A stretch of DNA of 64,000 nucleotides from Paenibacillus mendelii (GCF_024498075.1 NZ_JANHOF010000013.1:1-64000), one strand, 5' to 3'; counted from the first letter of the stretch, positions 41,829 through 50,299 are shown. The notes: generated by a model from the letters alone, not told the origin. Translations and numbers: made by a program.

Positions 41829-42398
41829 CTACAACACGGCAAAATAAGCGCGAGAGATGCGAAAGAGACGATCCACATCTTGCCCGGAGCCCGTACCGTA
41901 TCGTACGCCTAGCTGCGTGCCCAGCACGGTCGGTTGTGCTTGAACGCTCGATGATTCGTACCCGCCTGCCGGGTGATTGCCGTGGTCATAGCTGTGAGAG
42001 CTGGCGGGCAGGATGCCGGAACCGATGGCAACCGGGAAGGAAGCCCCGAATTGAGCCGTCCCCATCAACATCTTGCTCTGCAGCCGGGATCTCAAATCCG
42101 ACAACGTCAGCGATGTCAGCTCGATCTGGGACGCTTCCCATGATAATTGACGATGGCTCAGCATCGTAAGTGCTTCGGTAATGGGCATTCTTCTTAGCGT
42201 ATATAGAAAAGAAGCCCAATGCATAAAATCGAAATGAGGGTCGCCGACTGACATGATGCCCTCGCCCCAGCCGGTTTGTCCACCGCATGTAAGCTTGAGC
42301 AGACCATAGCGACAGTCCTCCAGCACGCCTCTCTCCTCATGCTCGCAGAGCTGAATATCGAATTGAAACAGCTCAATTCCACATAATCGATTGTTCAT
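41829..42398 (-). CDS. Hypothetical protein with enolase-superfamily N-domain-like start
   Basis: 189 residues, GGAGAG 9 nt before the ATG. The first ~80 residues (IELFQFDIQL ... GLLKLTCGGQTGWGEG) resemble the N-terminal capping domain of mandelate racemase / muconate lactonising enzymes. No metal-binding barrel follows; the remaining ~100 residues are not recognised. It may be a truncated enolase-superfamily remnant or a stand-alone lineage-specific protein. Confidence 0.55.
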   Translation of the reverse strand: MNNRLCGIELFQFDIQLCEHEERGVLEDCRYGLLKLTCGGQTGWGEGIMSVGDPHFDFMHWASFLYTLRRMPITEALTMLSHRQLSWEASQIELTSLTLSDLRSRLQSKMLMGTAQFGASFPVAIGSGILPASSHSYDHGNHPAGGYESSSVQAQPTVLGTQLGVRYGTGSGQDVDRLFRISRAYFAVL

Positions 42399-42727
42399 CA
42401 GGCCATTCTCTCCTCATTCCGGTATCCCCCGCGCCTTCTCGCGTTGGGGTCGTAGCATATTCCGAATATTACGCTACCGCATAAGGTTTGTAAAACAACG
42501 GTATCGTGAATTTGAGCCGAAATATGAAAGTTAAGGCGATTATCACGGATTGGACTGGCAAAAAGGTGGTTTTTCTTGGTTGCAGCGGGTCCGCCCGCAA
42601 TCGCACGAGCTCATTTGAACAATATACCATAATGATTGTAGAGGGAGAAAGAACGAGAATAAGTGAGATTTTGGAAGCGATGGACGGAGCAGTGCAGAAA
42701 ATATATCAGAAATCGTCCGATTGCATC

Positions 42728-42756
42728 TTTACAACGATATTCAGCGGGCGTACGAT
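42728..42756 (+). promoter_or_regulatory. Sigma-A promoter of the c-di-AMP riboswitch transcript
   Basis: TTTACA and TACGAT separated by exactly 17 nt, ~30 nt before the riboswitch begins. Confidence 0.65.
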
Positions 42757-42789
42757 ACGAGTATTGATTGGTCTTACAACATTAGATTC

Positions 42790-42962
42790 AAATCGCTGAG
42801 TTTCCGTAAGGGAAACGGGGGAACCGATACAGTGAGGATGGCTCGCGTTGCACAGCTATTCCTCATGAGGGGTGAATTCCGAAGAGACGCGTCATGCGTC
42901 GTACATCTTCAGATAGGGCGACTCTCGCGCCCGAATCCGTCAGCTAACCTCGTAAGCGTATG
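42790..42962 (+). ncRNA. c-di-AMP riboswitch (ydaO/yuaA class)
   Basis: The class hallmarks occur in order: ATCGCTGAG...AACGGGGGAACCGA, then GAGGGGTGAATTCCG after an internal stem. The near-invariant 3' core CCGAATCCGTCAG and CTAACCTCGTAAGCG follows. The terminal helix pairs CGCT with AGCG. The aptamer senses cyclic di-AMP and normally turns expression off. It ends ~20 nt before the start of the 133-residue gene. No intrinsic terminator is visible after it, so control may be at translation initiation. Confidence 0.92.
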
Positions 42963-42981
42963 AAGAGAGGCGGACAGAACT

Positions 42982-43383
42982 GTGAATAAGGATGAAATGG
43001 TACTCGTGTCGGCACCGAATGCAGCCGGAGAAGCTTTTATCCAGCTGTTGAAGTGGAAGGGGATTCGGTATGCCGCGATCGTCAATAACCGGAATGAATA
43101 TGAACGGATGCTTGCGATCGGGGTGTCGCAGATCGTAACGGTCAACACGAACGAGGAGAAAACGTGGATCGTGCCGGAGATGCCAATCGGCAATATCTAC
43201 TTATTCGAGAAAAGTCTTAATTTATGCTGCCGCTACCTTCAAATTTGCCGTAGCTGGACGTCGGATCCGGTATACGTAGTGACGCATAGCATGCAGCCAC
43301 GGCTCGTCTATAAAGGGCTCGGCGCCAACTACATTATCCACTCGCACGGCCGGGATTTATCCCTTCTGCTTAAAGAAAGCTAG
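42982..43383 (+). CDS. Uncharacterised 133-residue protein under a c-di-AMP riboswitch
   Basis: GTG start with AGAGAGGCGG upstream. The sequence suggests a small alpha/beta Rossmann-like domain: VLVSAPNAAGEAFIQLLKWKGIRYAAIVNNRNEYERMLAIGVSQIVTVN resembles the nucleotide-binding half of quinone oxidoreductase or RCK-type domains, without a complete GxGxxG. No membrane helix. c-di-AMP riboswitches usually control K+ or osmolyte uptake and cell-wall hydrolases. This product belongs to none of these by sequence, so a regulatory or transport-partner role is only inference. Strong terminator follows. Confidence 0.8.
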   Translation: MNKDEMVLVSAPNAAGEAFIQLLKWKGIRYAAIVNNRNEYERMLAIGVSQIVTVNTNEEKTWIVPEMPIGNIYLFEKSLNLCCRYLQICRSWTSDPVYVVTHSMQPRLVYKGLGANYIIHSHGRDLSLLLKES

Positions 43384-43403
43384 AGCTCCGATTGCAAGCA
43401 AGA

Positions 43404-43439
43404 ACAAACCCGGCCCAGGTAACCCTGGGCCGGGTTTGT
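43404..43439. terminator. Bidirectional terminator
   Basis: Perfect inverted repeat ACAAACCCGGCCCAGG / CCTGGGCCGGGTTTGT with a 4-nt loop, between the convergent c-di-AMP-controlled gene and the yvbH-like gene. Confidence 0.9.
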
Positions 43440-43489
43440 CGCATCGAGCGGAAATCACGGCTTATAGAAATGACGAATGATTAAATTGG

Positions 43490-44104
43490 TTAATGGTTTA
43501 TGTACCGCTCGAATACGGTTGCGAAGTCTTTCACCTGATACTGCTTATGGGCGTCGACGAGCCAATTAAAGGCGGACTGGTTAAGCTCGTTAAACTGCTG
43601 GGCCAAATGAAATTCGGCTCTATCAATGCTGCTTAAGTTGGAACGGGCGAGCTCCAGGCTTTGCATGGCATACTGATGCGAAGTCTCGTTCTCCTGTGCA
43701 ATCTCGGCGATGCGGATGATCGCCTTGTACAAGTCCTTCACCTCCTCGATGTGCTTCTTGTGCACATCGATCGAGAAAGGCGTATTTCCAATCGTGAATT
43801 TGATTTCGACGTCTAGGTCTACGGTCCCTGCGGTTTCCAGCGCGACGTTGGAAATTCGATTGGTCCTGTAGCTGTAGCGGCTCAGCGTGCGCTTCTTGCT
43901 GACCGCGCTCGTTCCATTCAGATGAATGAGCGCTTGGTTGGTGAAGCAGTACTCATCAGCCTTGGATTTGATGAGGAAGTAAATCTTCTCATTATCCTCA
44001 TGCATCACATAGTCGTCTGCATCCACTTTGTCGTAATTTTCCGGTCGGATGACCGCGCCGACATCGCTCAAGCCGAGCAGATCGGCTGCCACTTTTCCAA
44101 ACAT
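43490..44104 (-). CDS. yvbH: PH-domain protein of the YvbH family
   Basis: 204 residues. An N-terminal bacterial PH-like domain (about 1-125, with YFLIKSKADEYCFTNQALIHLNG and YSYRTNRISNVALETAG) is followed by a helical YvbH-type extension (about 130-204). Bacterial PH domains of this type form rings; their cellular role is unknown. GGAGG lies 9 nt before the ATG. Monocistronic. Confidence 0.85.
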   Translation of the reverse strand: MFGKVAADLLGLSDVGAVIRPENYDKVDADDYVMHEDNEKIYFLIKSKADEYCFTNQALIHLNGTSAVSKKRTLSRYSYRTNRISNVALETAGTVDLDVEIKFTIGNTPFSIDVHKKHIEEVKDLYKAIIRIAEIAQENETSHQYAMQSLELARSNLSSIDRAEFHLAQQFNELNQSAFNWLVDAHKQYQVKDFATVFERYINH

Positions 44105-44190
44105 GCCATCAAGCCTCCAGGTAGGATCGATTATGAACCTCTACCATAATAGCCTTGGAGTATGCCGAATATGTCAGGTGCGCAGCAGTC

Positions 44191-45579
44191 TTATTTGAAA
44201 TCGTCGCCTGTCAAGTAATTATGGAACGGGCGGTCGACCCAGAATGTATAAGTGCTGATTTTGATCTCCGGATCGATTTTCTTGAAGCCGGCTACGATCG
44301 CCTCGGAATCCTTGTTCAGCGAGAACGATTGCGCATAGTACGATCCGCTGCCGGTAATCTTGTTATTGGTAATGACGTCATAGTTCTTCAGCTCGCTGAG
44401 GGAATAGTACAGCGGCTGCCACCAGGAACCGGCGATTAATCCGGATACATCGTCGCTGTTCTTCTTCGCGTATTTCAGAACGACGGGCTGGAACCGTTCT
44501 TTATCGGCTGTGTTCTTAAATTCGAAGGCGATGTCATATTCTTTCGCAGAGGCGATAAAGTTGCCGTTCGCCAGCTTCTTGTACTGGTAGTCACTTGATG
44601 GCGTTGGCTCGCCCCATTCGCGCAGGTGCACGAAGGCGGATGTCTTGGGCTCGAATTGCACGTTTGCTTCAATGCCCTCACTGCGAAGCAGTCCAATGAG
44701 TTGGATGGCATGCTTGAGGTCGGAATGGCCATATGTGATGGTTAAGGAATCGACGAAATTGGAATCGAAACGGCGATCCTTCAAGTTATAGCCGGTGACG
44801 AGCCCTTGCTCCAAAGCGCCGTTCACAACCGCTTCCAGCTCGGGAGCGACGATGATGTCAGAAGTTTGATACGCGTCGGTAAGCTTGGCGTAGATCGTGT
44901 GATCTGAGGTCTTCCCGATATAATGCTTGTATTGACCCTTGGCCTCCAGCACCCGACCGAGCAGCTGCTCGGCAAATGCCTTCGACGCAGGCTGGTTCAG
45001 CTTTAATTCCCCATATAGGGCTGGATCGATGAGTCCCGCATCCTTGGCTGCAGCAATTTCCTGCGCGGCCGCAAGCGATGTAAAATCCTCCACGCGAAGC
45101 GCAAGCGAAGCAAGCGACTGGCTTACTTTTTCCTTCGGATAAGAGTAAGCGAGTTCCTTCAGATCCGCTGCTTTAACGGCAATAAAGACAGCTTGCAGCG
45201 CGGTAAGCGGTTGTTCCGCCGCTACGCTCTTGGAGGTTAGAATGCCCTGTTGGTATAAGGCGACGGCTGCTGTATAGGAAGGGCTGGATGATGTGAGATC
45301 ATGGAATGTAACGGCTGCTTTATCACCATCTGGCGCAAAGACCAGAATGCGCGCAACGGCTTGGATGAAATCGCCTCTAGTAGGAGAGTCCGTGAGCAGG
45401 AGCCCGAACTTCTCTTGAAGAAAAAGCGTATAATCGTCCTTCGTTTGATGAAGAGCGACTGGAGAGGCTGATGCCTGCTCAGATGCCCCGAATATGGCCG
45501 GAGCCGGCGCTGCAAGAAGTAAAGAGACGGATAAGGCGGCTGCGAGCAGTCCTTTTGGTGCGGAAATGAGTTTGAACAT
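44191..45579 (-). CDS. Secreted protein with degenerate SLH-like N-terminal half, function unknown
   Basis: 462 residues with signal peptide (about 1-31). Residues ~50-215 show three SLH-like repeats (FGLLLTDSPTRGDFIQAVARIL; ALYQQGILTSKSVAAEQPLTALQAVFI; AKDAGLIDPALYGELKLNQPASKAFAEQLLGRVL), rather diverged. The C-terminal half (~220-462) is an uncharacterised alpha/beta region seen in Paenibacillus exoproteins. It is likely attached to the envelope. GGAGGG precedes the ATG. Single gene, divergent from csoR. Confidence 0.75.
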   Translation of the reverse strand: MFKLISAPKGLLAAALSVSLLLAAPAPAIFGASEQASASPVALHQTKDDYTLFLQEKFGLLLTDSPTRGDFIQAVARILVFAPDGDKAAVTFHDLTSSSPSYTAAVALYQQGILTSKSVAAEQPLTALQAVFIAVKAADLKELAYSYPKEKVSQSLASLALRVEDFTSLAAAQEIAAAKDAGLIDPALYGELKLNQPASKAFAEQLLGRVLEAKGQYKHYIGKTSDHTIYAKLTDAYQTSDIIVAPELEAVVNGALEQGLVTGYNLKDRRFDSNFVDSLTITYGHSDLKHAIQLIGLLRSEGIEANVQFEPKTSAFVHLREWGEPTPSSDYQYKKLANGNFIASAKEYDIAFEFKNTADKERFQPVVLKYAKKNSDDVSGLIAGSWWQPLYYSLSELKNYDVITNNKITGSGSYYAQSFSLNKDSEAIVAGFKKIDPEIKISTYTFWVDRPFHNYLTGDDFK

Positions 45580-45801
45580 AAGTAGTATCCCTCCGATAAA
45601 AGTTGTTCTAATTCCGAGTGAATATGTATGAATTGTTTAGTGAATTCTACCATCAGGCAAATTGAGCTGTCAATAGGATGTTAACTTGCCGTATGTAAGC
45701 GCAGGAATATGAATGTCTCCTATTAATGAGGGATATAATGAAGCATACTTGTTAGGGTAATGAGGGATCGTCTAAGATAAGGGAGATGGATGAATTCCTT
45801 G

Positions 45802-45831
45802 TTGACATACCCACGGGGGGTATTGTATATT
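45802..45831 (+). promoter_or_regulatory. csoR promoter with copper-type operator between -35 and -10
   Basis: TTGACA (45802) and TATATT (45826) flank ATACCCACGGGGGGTAT (45807-45823), a palindrome of the CsoR operator type TACCC..GGGTA. Apo-CsoR bound here would block RNA polymerase; Cu(I) would release it. Confidence 0.85.
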
Positions 45832-45853
45832 TAATGCATGAGGTGAGCACCCT

Positions 45854-46201
45854 ATGACAATGGATAATGTCCACGAACAACCGGAGCCCCATTGCTGTGA
45901 CAGCTCTGACACCGGCGCCGGTGTTAGAACGAGTCACCATTCCGATAAGACGAAGGCTAATCTCATATCCCGTCTGAATCGGATTGAAGGTCAGATTAGA
46001 GGGGTAAAGGGGCTTATTGAAAGAGATACCTACTGTGATGATGTGCTCAATCAGATCGCCGCGATTCAATCCGCACTGAATGGCGTGGGCAAGCTGCTTC
46101 TGGAAGGCCACATGAAGAGCTGCGTGATTGAACGGATTCAGTCGGGCGATGAAGAAGTGATCGACGAGCTGCTAATAACGGTCAAGAAATTAATGAAATA
46201 A
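45854..46201 (+). CDS. csoR: Copper-sensing repressor CsoR
   Basis: 115 residues, all-helical DUF156 family. The Cu(I) ligands are conserved as Cys61 (TYCDDVL), His86 and Cys90 (GHMKSC). An N-terminal His/Cys-rich extension (about 7-30, HCC and SHHS) is longer than in minimal CsoR and might bind metal. GAGGTG precedes the ATG. Autoregulated through the operator at 45807-45823 and followed at once by copZ. Confidence 0.94.
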   Translation: MTMDNVHEQPEPHCCDSSDTGAGVRTSHHSDKTKANLISRLNRIEGQIRGVKGLIERDTYCDDVLNQIAAIQSALNGVGKLLLEGHMKSCVIERIQSGDEEVIDELLITVKKLMK

Positions 46202-46218
46202 ACAGGAGGATGAAGACA

Positions 46219-46419
46219 ATGGAAAACCAAACACTCAAAGTAGAGGGCATGTCCTGCGGGCACTGCGTTACATCGATTGAAGGAGCGGTTAAGAAGCTTG
46301 GCGCTTCCGCCAAAGTCGACCTGGCCAGCAAAGCGGTATCAGTTCAGTATGACAATTCGAAGGTATCCCTGAATGCGATTAAAGAAGCCATCGAGGATCA
46401 AGGCTACAATATTGTGTAA
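46219..46419 (+). CDS. copZ: Copper chaperone CopZ
   Basis: 66-residue heavy-metal-associated domain with Cys13-Gly-His-Cys16 in GMSCGHC and a ferredoxin-like fold pattern. It carries Cu(I) to a CopA ATPase. The start at 46219 lies 9 nt after AGGAGG; an in-frame ATG at 46210 abuts the SD. No copA follows within the window, which is unusual for the csoR-copZ pair. Confidence 0.94.
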   Translation: MENQTLKVEGMSCGHCVTSIEGAVKKLGASAKVDLASKAVSVQYDNSKVSLNAIKEAIEDQGYNIV

Positions 46420-46535
46420 CGTAACGGCTGCAGCCGTTATGGCGATCAGCTCATCTTTGGGCGTGTTGAATGTGCCGCGTCTTCAGCGAATAAAACGTGC
46501 GGTACACCGAATTCGAACGCAGCCGTACGCTTAAG

Positions 46536-46577
46536 AAGACAGCCTCACCGCAGCTAATGCCGCGGTGAGGCTGTCTT
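46536..46577. terminator. Bidirectional hairpin after copZ
   Basis: Inverted repeat AAGACAGCCTCACCGC / GCGGTGAGGCTGTCTT with a ~10-nt loop, between convergent copZ and pspA. Confidence 0.8.
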
Positions 46578-46654
46578 GGTTCAAGGATAGGAACGTATAT
46601 GCCAGGAGAAGAATTGAGTTTTTTCTCCCGGTATACCGTCGCCTTTCCTTGCCG

Positions 46655-47371
46655 TTATTCTGATGGCATCCGTTTGCGAAGCTGCTCCAGCTGCTCGGCA
46701 ATCAGCTGTTCCTTAGCCGGGTCGGCAGGAGCGGCGGATTGCGGCGCTGCACCATAGGAAGGATAAGCCGACGAAGATCCGTAGGGCTTTGAATTCGCAT
46801 GCCCTGCAAGATCGAGACGGGCTTCCCATTGCATAATTTTCTCTTCCATACGCTGGAAGCCGCGTGAAGCCAAACCGCCGTCCAGCGTATGACCGCTGCT
46901 GAAGTTAGGCATGGAGGTTTTGGATTTTGCCTCCGCTTGCTGCACGCGGTTTATCAGCTCATTGCGTTTCTTCTGCATGGACTCGAATTCGGCTTTGGCT
47001 GCTTCGAGCTTGCTCACCAGCTCTGCAGAGCGGATAACCGCACTGTTGTACCACTCCTGATGGGTCGCTGCTTTCTCGGCATGATGCAGCTTCACTGCCA
47101 AAGCCTCGCGGGCTTCGGCTTCACGGCCGCCAGCCAGTGCCTCGAATGCCTTCGTCTCATACAGCTCAGCCAATCTTGCGCTTTCGTCAGATTGCAGCTT
47201 TAACCCTCTAACTGCTGCATCCTGCTTGACGATTTCCTGCTGCAGCTCTTCAATCTCATTCTGCATGTTGCGGACGTATTGATTCATCATCATAACCGGG
47301 TCTTCAAGCTTCTCCAACAATTCGTGTGCGGCCGCTTTCGTTATGTTCATCATTCTGGCTAGTATGCTCAT
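46655..47371 (-). CDS. pspA: PspA/IM30 family membrane-maintenance protein
   Basis: 238 residues, a long coiled coil (about 25-190) typical of PspA/IM30/ESCRT-III-like proteins, preceded by an amphipathic N-terminal helix (MSILARMMNITKAAAHELL). The C-terminal tail is Pro/Ala/Ser-rich. PspA polymers stabilise stressed membranes. The start at 47371 has GAGGAG 10 nt upstream; a TTG two codons earlier is less likely. The PspC-domain gene lies upstream on the same strand, 64 nt away, likely one unit. Confidence 0.92.
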   Translation of the reverse strand: MSILARMMNITKAAAHELLEKLEDPVMMMNQYVRNMQNEIEELQQEIVKQDAAVRGLKLQSDESARLAELYETKAFEALAGGREAEAREALAVKLHHAEKAATHQEWYNSAVIRSAELVSKLEAAKAEFESMQKKRNELINRVQQAEAKSKTSMPNFSSGHTLDGGLASRGFQRMEEKIMQWEARLDLAGHANSKPYGSSSAYPSYGAAPQSAAPADPAKEQLIAEQLEQLRKRMPSE

Positions 47372-47435
47372 TATCAAACATCTCCTCGATATGGTTTATG
47401 GATTTCGTATACCCGTTAGTAGTGGTTGCTTCTTG

Positions 47436-47660
47436 TTAATAGTGATAAGGATTATCCTTGTAGAACCCTTCAATCCCAGGCTCCTTCGGAATGACGATTG
47501 CGGCGATAATATAGATCATCAGCACGGTCCCAAGGCTGAACACTCCGCCGATAACCATTGCCAACCGGACGATGGTCGAATCAATGCCGAAGTAGGCAGC
47601 CAATCCCCCGCATAAACCAGTCAATTTACTATCAGTTCGTGAGCGGTATAATTTATTCAT
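47436..47660 (-). CDS. pspC: PspC-domain membrane protein
   Basis: 74 residues. The PspC domain is complete: KLYRSRTDSKLTGLCGGLAAYFGIDSTIVRL is followed by one transmembrane helix (about 33-57). Partner and sensor of PspA in the phage-shock-type envelope response. Start at 47660 with AAAGGAGAG; the in-frame upstream extension is not conserved in character. Confidence 0.9.
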   Translation of the reverse strand: MNKLYRSRTDSKLTGLCGGLAAYFGIDSTIVRLAMVIGGVFSLGTVLMIYIIAAIVIPKEPGIEGFYKDNPYHY

Positions 47661-47867
47661 ATCCAATCTCTCCTTTGTAGGCTGAACGTTTATTTCGAAA
47701 TTCCCCGGGTGCATCTCGCCTTGTCTATGTCTTTATTGTATAGGGTGCTGAAGGTTGTCGAAACAGTCCCGCGACTGTTCTTGACGCTAGGCTTAAGGCG
47801 GGGAGGGGGTAAGACCTCAGTCCCCACGGCCTGTCGCCAGGCGCGTTGATCAAGGGAATAAGAGCAG
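47661..47867. other. Intergenic region upstream of pspC
   Basis: About 200 bases that must hold the psp promoter. No convincing -35/-10 pair or gene was found. Confidence 0.4.
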
Positions 47868-47900
47868 CGCAAAACACAAAAAAGACCGCAGCCGCGGGTC
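47868..47900 (-). terminator. Terminator of the FhuF-like gene
   Basis: On the minus strand GACCCGC / GCGGTC type stem followed by TTTTTTGTGTTTTG. Confidence 0.75.
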
Positions 47901-47962
47901 ACAGCGGACCGTAAGCATGCAGCCTCTCCATCGGAATGCGGAAAGCAGTTGTTGCCCTGTGA

Positions 47963-48763
47963 TCAGGTTGCTTTGTTCTGCAGTTTGTCGCGCATGGCGT
48001 CCCTCTGCTCTGCAGTCAGCTTCGGGCAGGTGTAGCAATAGACGCCGTCTACCTGGCAGTAATACATGCAGCAGGAGGAGCGGATAATGACTTTCTTGTC
48101 CGGATAGTAGGGACTATCCACATAACGGGGATTGTGGCTGAACGGATTTTTTCGCCGGTCAAATACTTCCGGGCCGTCGAGCTCCGTCTGTACCTTGTAG
48201 TCACGATTGAACCGGTCTTGTACAGACGAACTTGGAACATTATCGCGCACATAGTCCAGCAGACTGCAAGTGCGGGCGCCATACTGGTTCCACAGCAAGC
48301 TGGGCATGACTCCCGCGCTCTTGGCGGCAGTGTGGATGACAGGCAGAACGGTTGTCTTATAAAAGGCGGTTAGCTCCTGTTGTACGAACGCTTCTCTGCG
48401 CTCGTCGTCGGCAGGTACATCGATCCAACGAATCTCATGAATGCGGAAATGGGAAAGCGGATACTTGCCGGAAAGCTCGATCTGGAACGTCAAGTTGGAG
48501 AGGGACAGGTCAAGCAGCCGGTTATGCTGGGCGAGCACGACTTGTACAGCCGCACACAAATTGTATATCGACAAGCCGATGAAGGAGGCTGGCAGCTCCT
48601 GTGAGGTGGCTCGCAGCAATTCGCCGCTAAGCGCAAGTGTTCGTTTCATATGCCCAGGCATGAGCAGGTCCGCGGCCGGTATTGCATAGACAGGATTTGC
48701 GGCACCACTCAGAGATACGTGGCAATAGGATTCTATAAGCGATAAGTCCATTGAGGGATCCAA
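47963..48763 (-). CDS. FhuF-like ferric siderophore reductase / iron-sulfur protein
   Basis: 266 residues related to FhuF. The C-terminal [2Fe-2S] motif is visible as RSSCCMYYC followed by YCYTCPKL (a CC-x10-C-x2-C-type pattern). The family reduces ferric siderophores such as hydroxamates in the cytosol. The TTG at 48763 is preferred because AGGAGG lies 9 nt before it; the ATG five codons later would be 21 nt from the SD. A sigma-A promoter with an overlapping Fur box lies ~180 bp upstream. No siderophore transporter is adjacent. Confidence 0.82.
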   Translation of the reverse strand: MDPSMDLSLIESYCHVSLSGAANPVYAIPAADLLMPGHMKRTLALSGELLRATSQELPASFIGLSIYNLCAAVQVVLAQHNRLLDLSLSNLTFQIELSGKYPLSHFRIHEIRWIDVPADDERREAFVQQELTAFYKTTVLPVIHTAAKSAGVMPSLLWNQYGARTCSLLDYVRDNVPSSSVQDRFNRDYKVQTELDGPEVFDRRKNPFSHNPRYVDSPYYPDKKVIIRSSCCMYYCQVDGVYCYTCPKLTAEQRDAMRDKLQNKAT

Positions 48764-48915
48764 AGAGGTAAGCCTCCTTATATACAGCCTGCAGGCGCAC
48801 CTCGGGCTGCTGTAATAAGCTGTCATAAACCTATACCATCATGTTTGCGTCGCGCCGATGCGCCTGCAAGGGCGCTAGTCGAATAGATAAGGATGGTGAG
48901 GAGGTTGAACTTTAA

Positions 48916-48934
48916 TGAGAATGATTATCATAGT
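48916..48934. promoter_or_regulatory. Fur box
   Basis: TGAGAATGATTATCATAGT is a near-consensus Fur operator (core GAATGATTATCAT). It lies just downstream of the predicted start of the FhuF-like transcript, well placed for iron-dependent repression. Confidence 0.88.
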
Positions 48935-48944
48935 TGCATGGAAC

Positions 48945-48973
48945 ATCATAAGTGAATCATGGTGCAATGTCAA
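48945..48973 (-). promoter_or_regulatory. Sigma-A promoter of the FhuF-like gene
   Basis: On the minus strand TTGACA and TATGAT with a 17-nt spacer. Predicted start near 48938, giving a ~175-nt leader. Confidence 0.8.
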
Positions 48974-49100
48974 TGGGTGGTCTCAGAGTATGACACGGGC
49001 CCACCACCTAACCGATACGTAAGACATCCCCTACTCCGCCCGAACATGAAGTCTGCAAGTTAAACACGGGGCACGGACTACGAACTAGAATTCTAACCGC

Positions 49101-50005
49101 AGCTGTAACGCCAGAAAAGGGCGTTATAGCAGGAGGGAGCAGCGCAGGAATAGTCTGTAACGCCGCTTTTGGGCGTTACAGAATGTGAATCCAAGCCCAG
49201 CACCTCCGGTCAGCAGCTGTAAGACCAGAAAAGGGCGTTACAGCAGGAAGGAGCAGCGCAGGGATAGTCTGTAACGCCGCTTATGGGCGTTACAGAATAT
49301 GAAACCCAAGCCCAGCATCTCCGGTCAGCAGCTGTAAGACCAGAAAAGGGCGTTACAGCAGGAGGGATCAGCGCAGGGAAGCCTGTAACGCCGCTTTTGG
49401 GCGTTACAGAATGTGAATCCAAGCCCAGCACCTCCAGTCAGCAGCTGTAAGACCAGAAAAGGGCGTTACAGCAGGAGGGAGCAGCGCAGGGGTAGTCTGT
49501 AACGCCGCTTATGGGCGTTACAGAATGTGAATCCAAGCCCAGCACCTCTGGTCAACAGCTGTAAGACCAGAAAAGGGCGTTACAGCAGGAGGGATCAGCG
49601 CAGGGATAGTCTGTAACGCCGCTTATGGGCGTTACAGAATGTGAATCCAAGCCCAGCACCTCCGGTCAGCAGCTGTAAGACCAGAAAAGGGCGTTACAGC
49701 AGGAGGGATCAGCGCAGAGATAGCCTGTAACGCCGCTTTTGGGCGTTACAGAATATGAAACCCAAGCCCAGCACCTCAGGTCAGCAGCTGTAAGACCAGA
49801 AAAGGGCGTTACAGCAGGAAGGAGCATCGCAGGGGTAGTCTGTAACGCCGCTTTTGGGTGTTACAGAATATGAAACCCAAGCCCAGCACCTCCGGTCAGC
49901 AGCTGTAAGACCAGAAAAGGGCGTTACAGCAGGGGGGACCATCGCAAGGGTATTCTGTAACGCCGCTTTTGGGCGTTACAGAATGTGAATCCAAGCCCAG
50001 CACCG
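49101..50005. repeat. Array 2: eight ~115-bp tandem repeats with GGGCGTTACAG motifs
   Basis: Units start at 49101, 49215, 49330, 49443, 49557, 49671, 49786 and 49901 (period 113-115 bp). Each contains AGCTGTAAGACCAGAAAAG, GGGCGTTACAGCAGG and AGCGCAGGGATAGT. A tight hairpin CTGTAACGCC-GCTTTT-GGGCGTTACAG follows, then GAATCCAAGCCCAGCACC. It shares the motif, the CCAGAAAAGGGCGTTACAGC block and the period with array 1 at 33465-34215. Non-coding. Confidence 0.9.
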
Positions 50006-50299
50006 TCTACCACAAATACAAATATATGTTCACGCGGACGACCTGCAGAACCCATTGATTATTTTAACAACGCCAGATCCATCATCATTGGGGATTGAAG
50101 ATGAAGGAATGCGCCGCGGATGCCGTAGAATCATTCTCCTGCAAGGTACCCGTAATAAGCTGGTTTATCAGGTCAGAAGCTGCGCCGACTCTCAAGGTCG
50201 GCGTAATTTGCATGAAATTAATCGGTATTGGGCGGTAATTGGCGAAATTAGGCGATATGTATAGTGATATTTATTTTTACTCATAAATATGGCCGAATA
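50006..50299. other. Intergenic region between array 2 and the guanylate kinase-like gene
   Basis: No convincing gene; a 69-codon frame at 50055 lacks a ribosome binding site. Becomes AT-rich toward the promoter. Confidence 0.4.

Noticed and set aside
42506..42799. 97-codon frame upstream of the c-di-AMP riboswitch
   Set aside because: No ribosome binding site; the riboswitch promoter lies inside it and its stop falls in the aptamer. No recognisable family.
49101..50005. CRISPR array
   Set aside because: The sequences between repeats are conserved rather than unique, units are ~115 bp, and no cas gene is present.
50055..50264. 69-codon frame before the guanylate kinase-like gene
   Set aside because: No SD, no similarity, and it ends before the gene's promoter.
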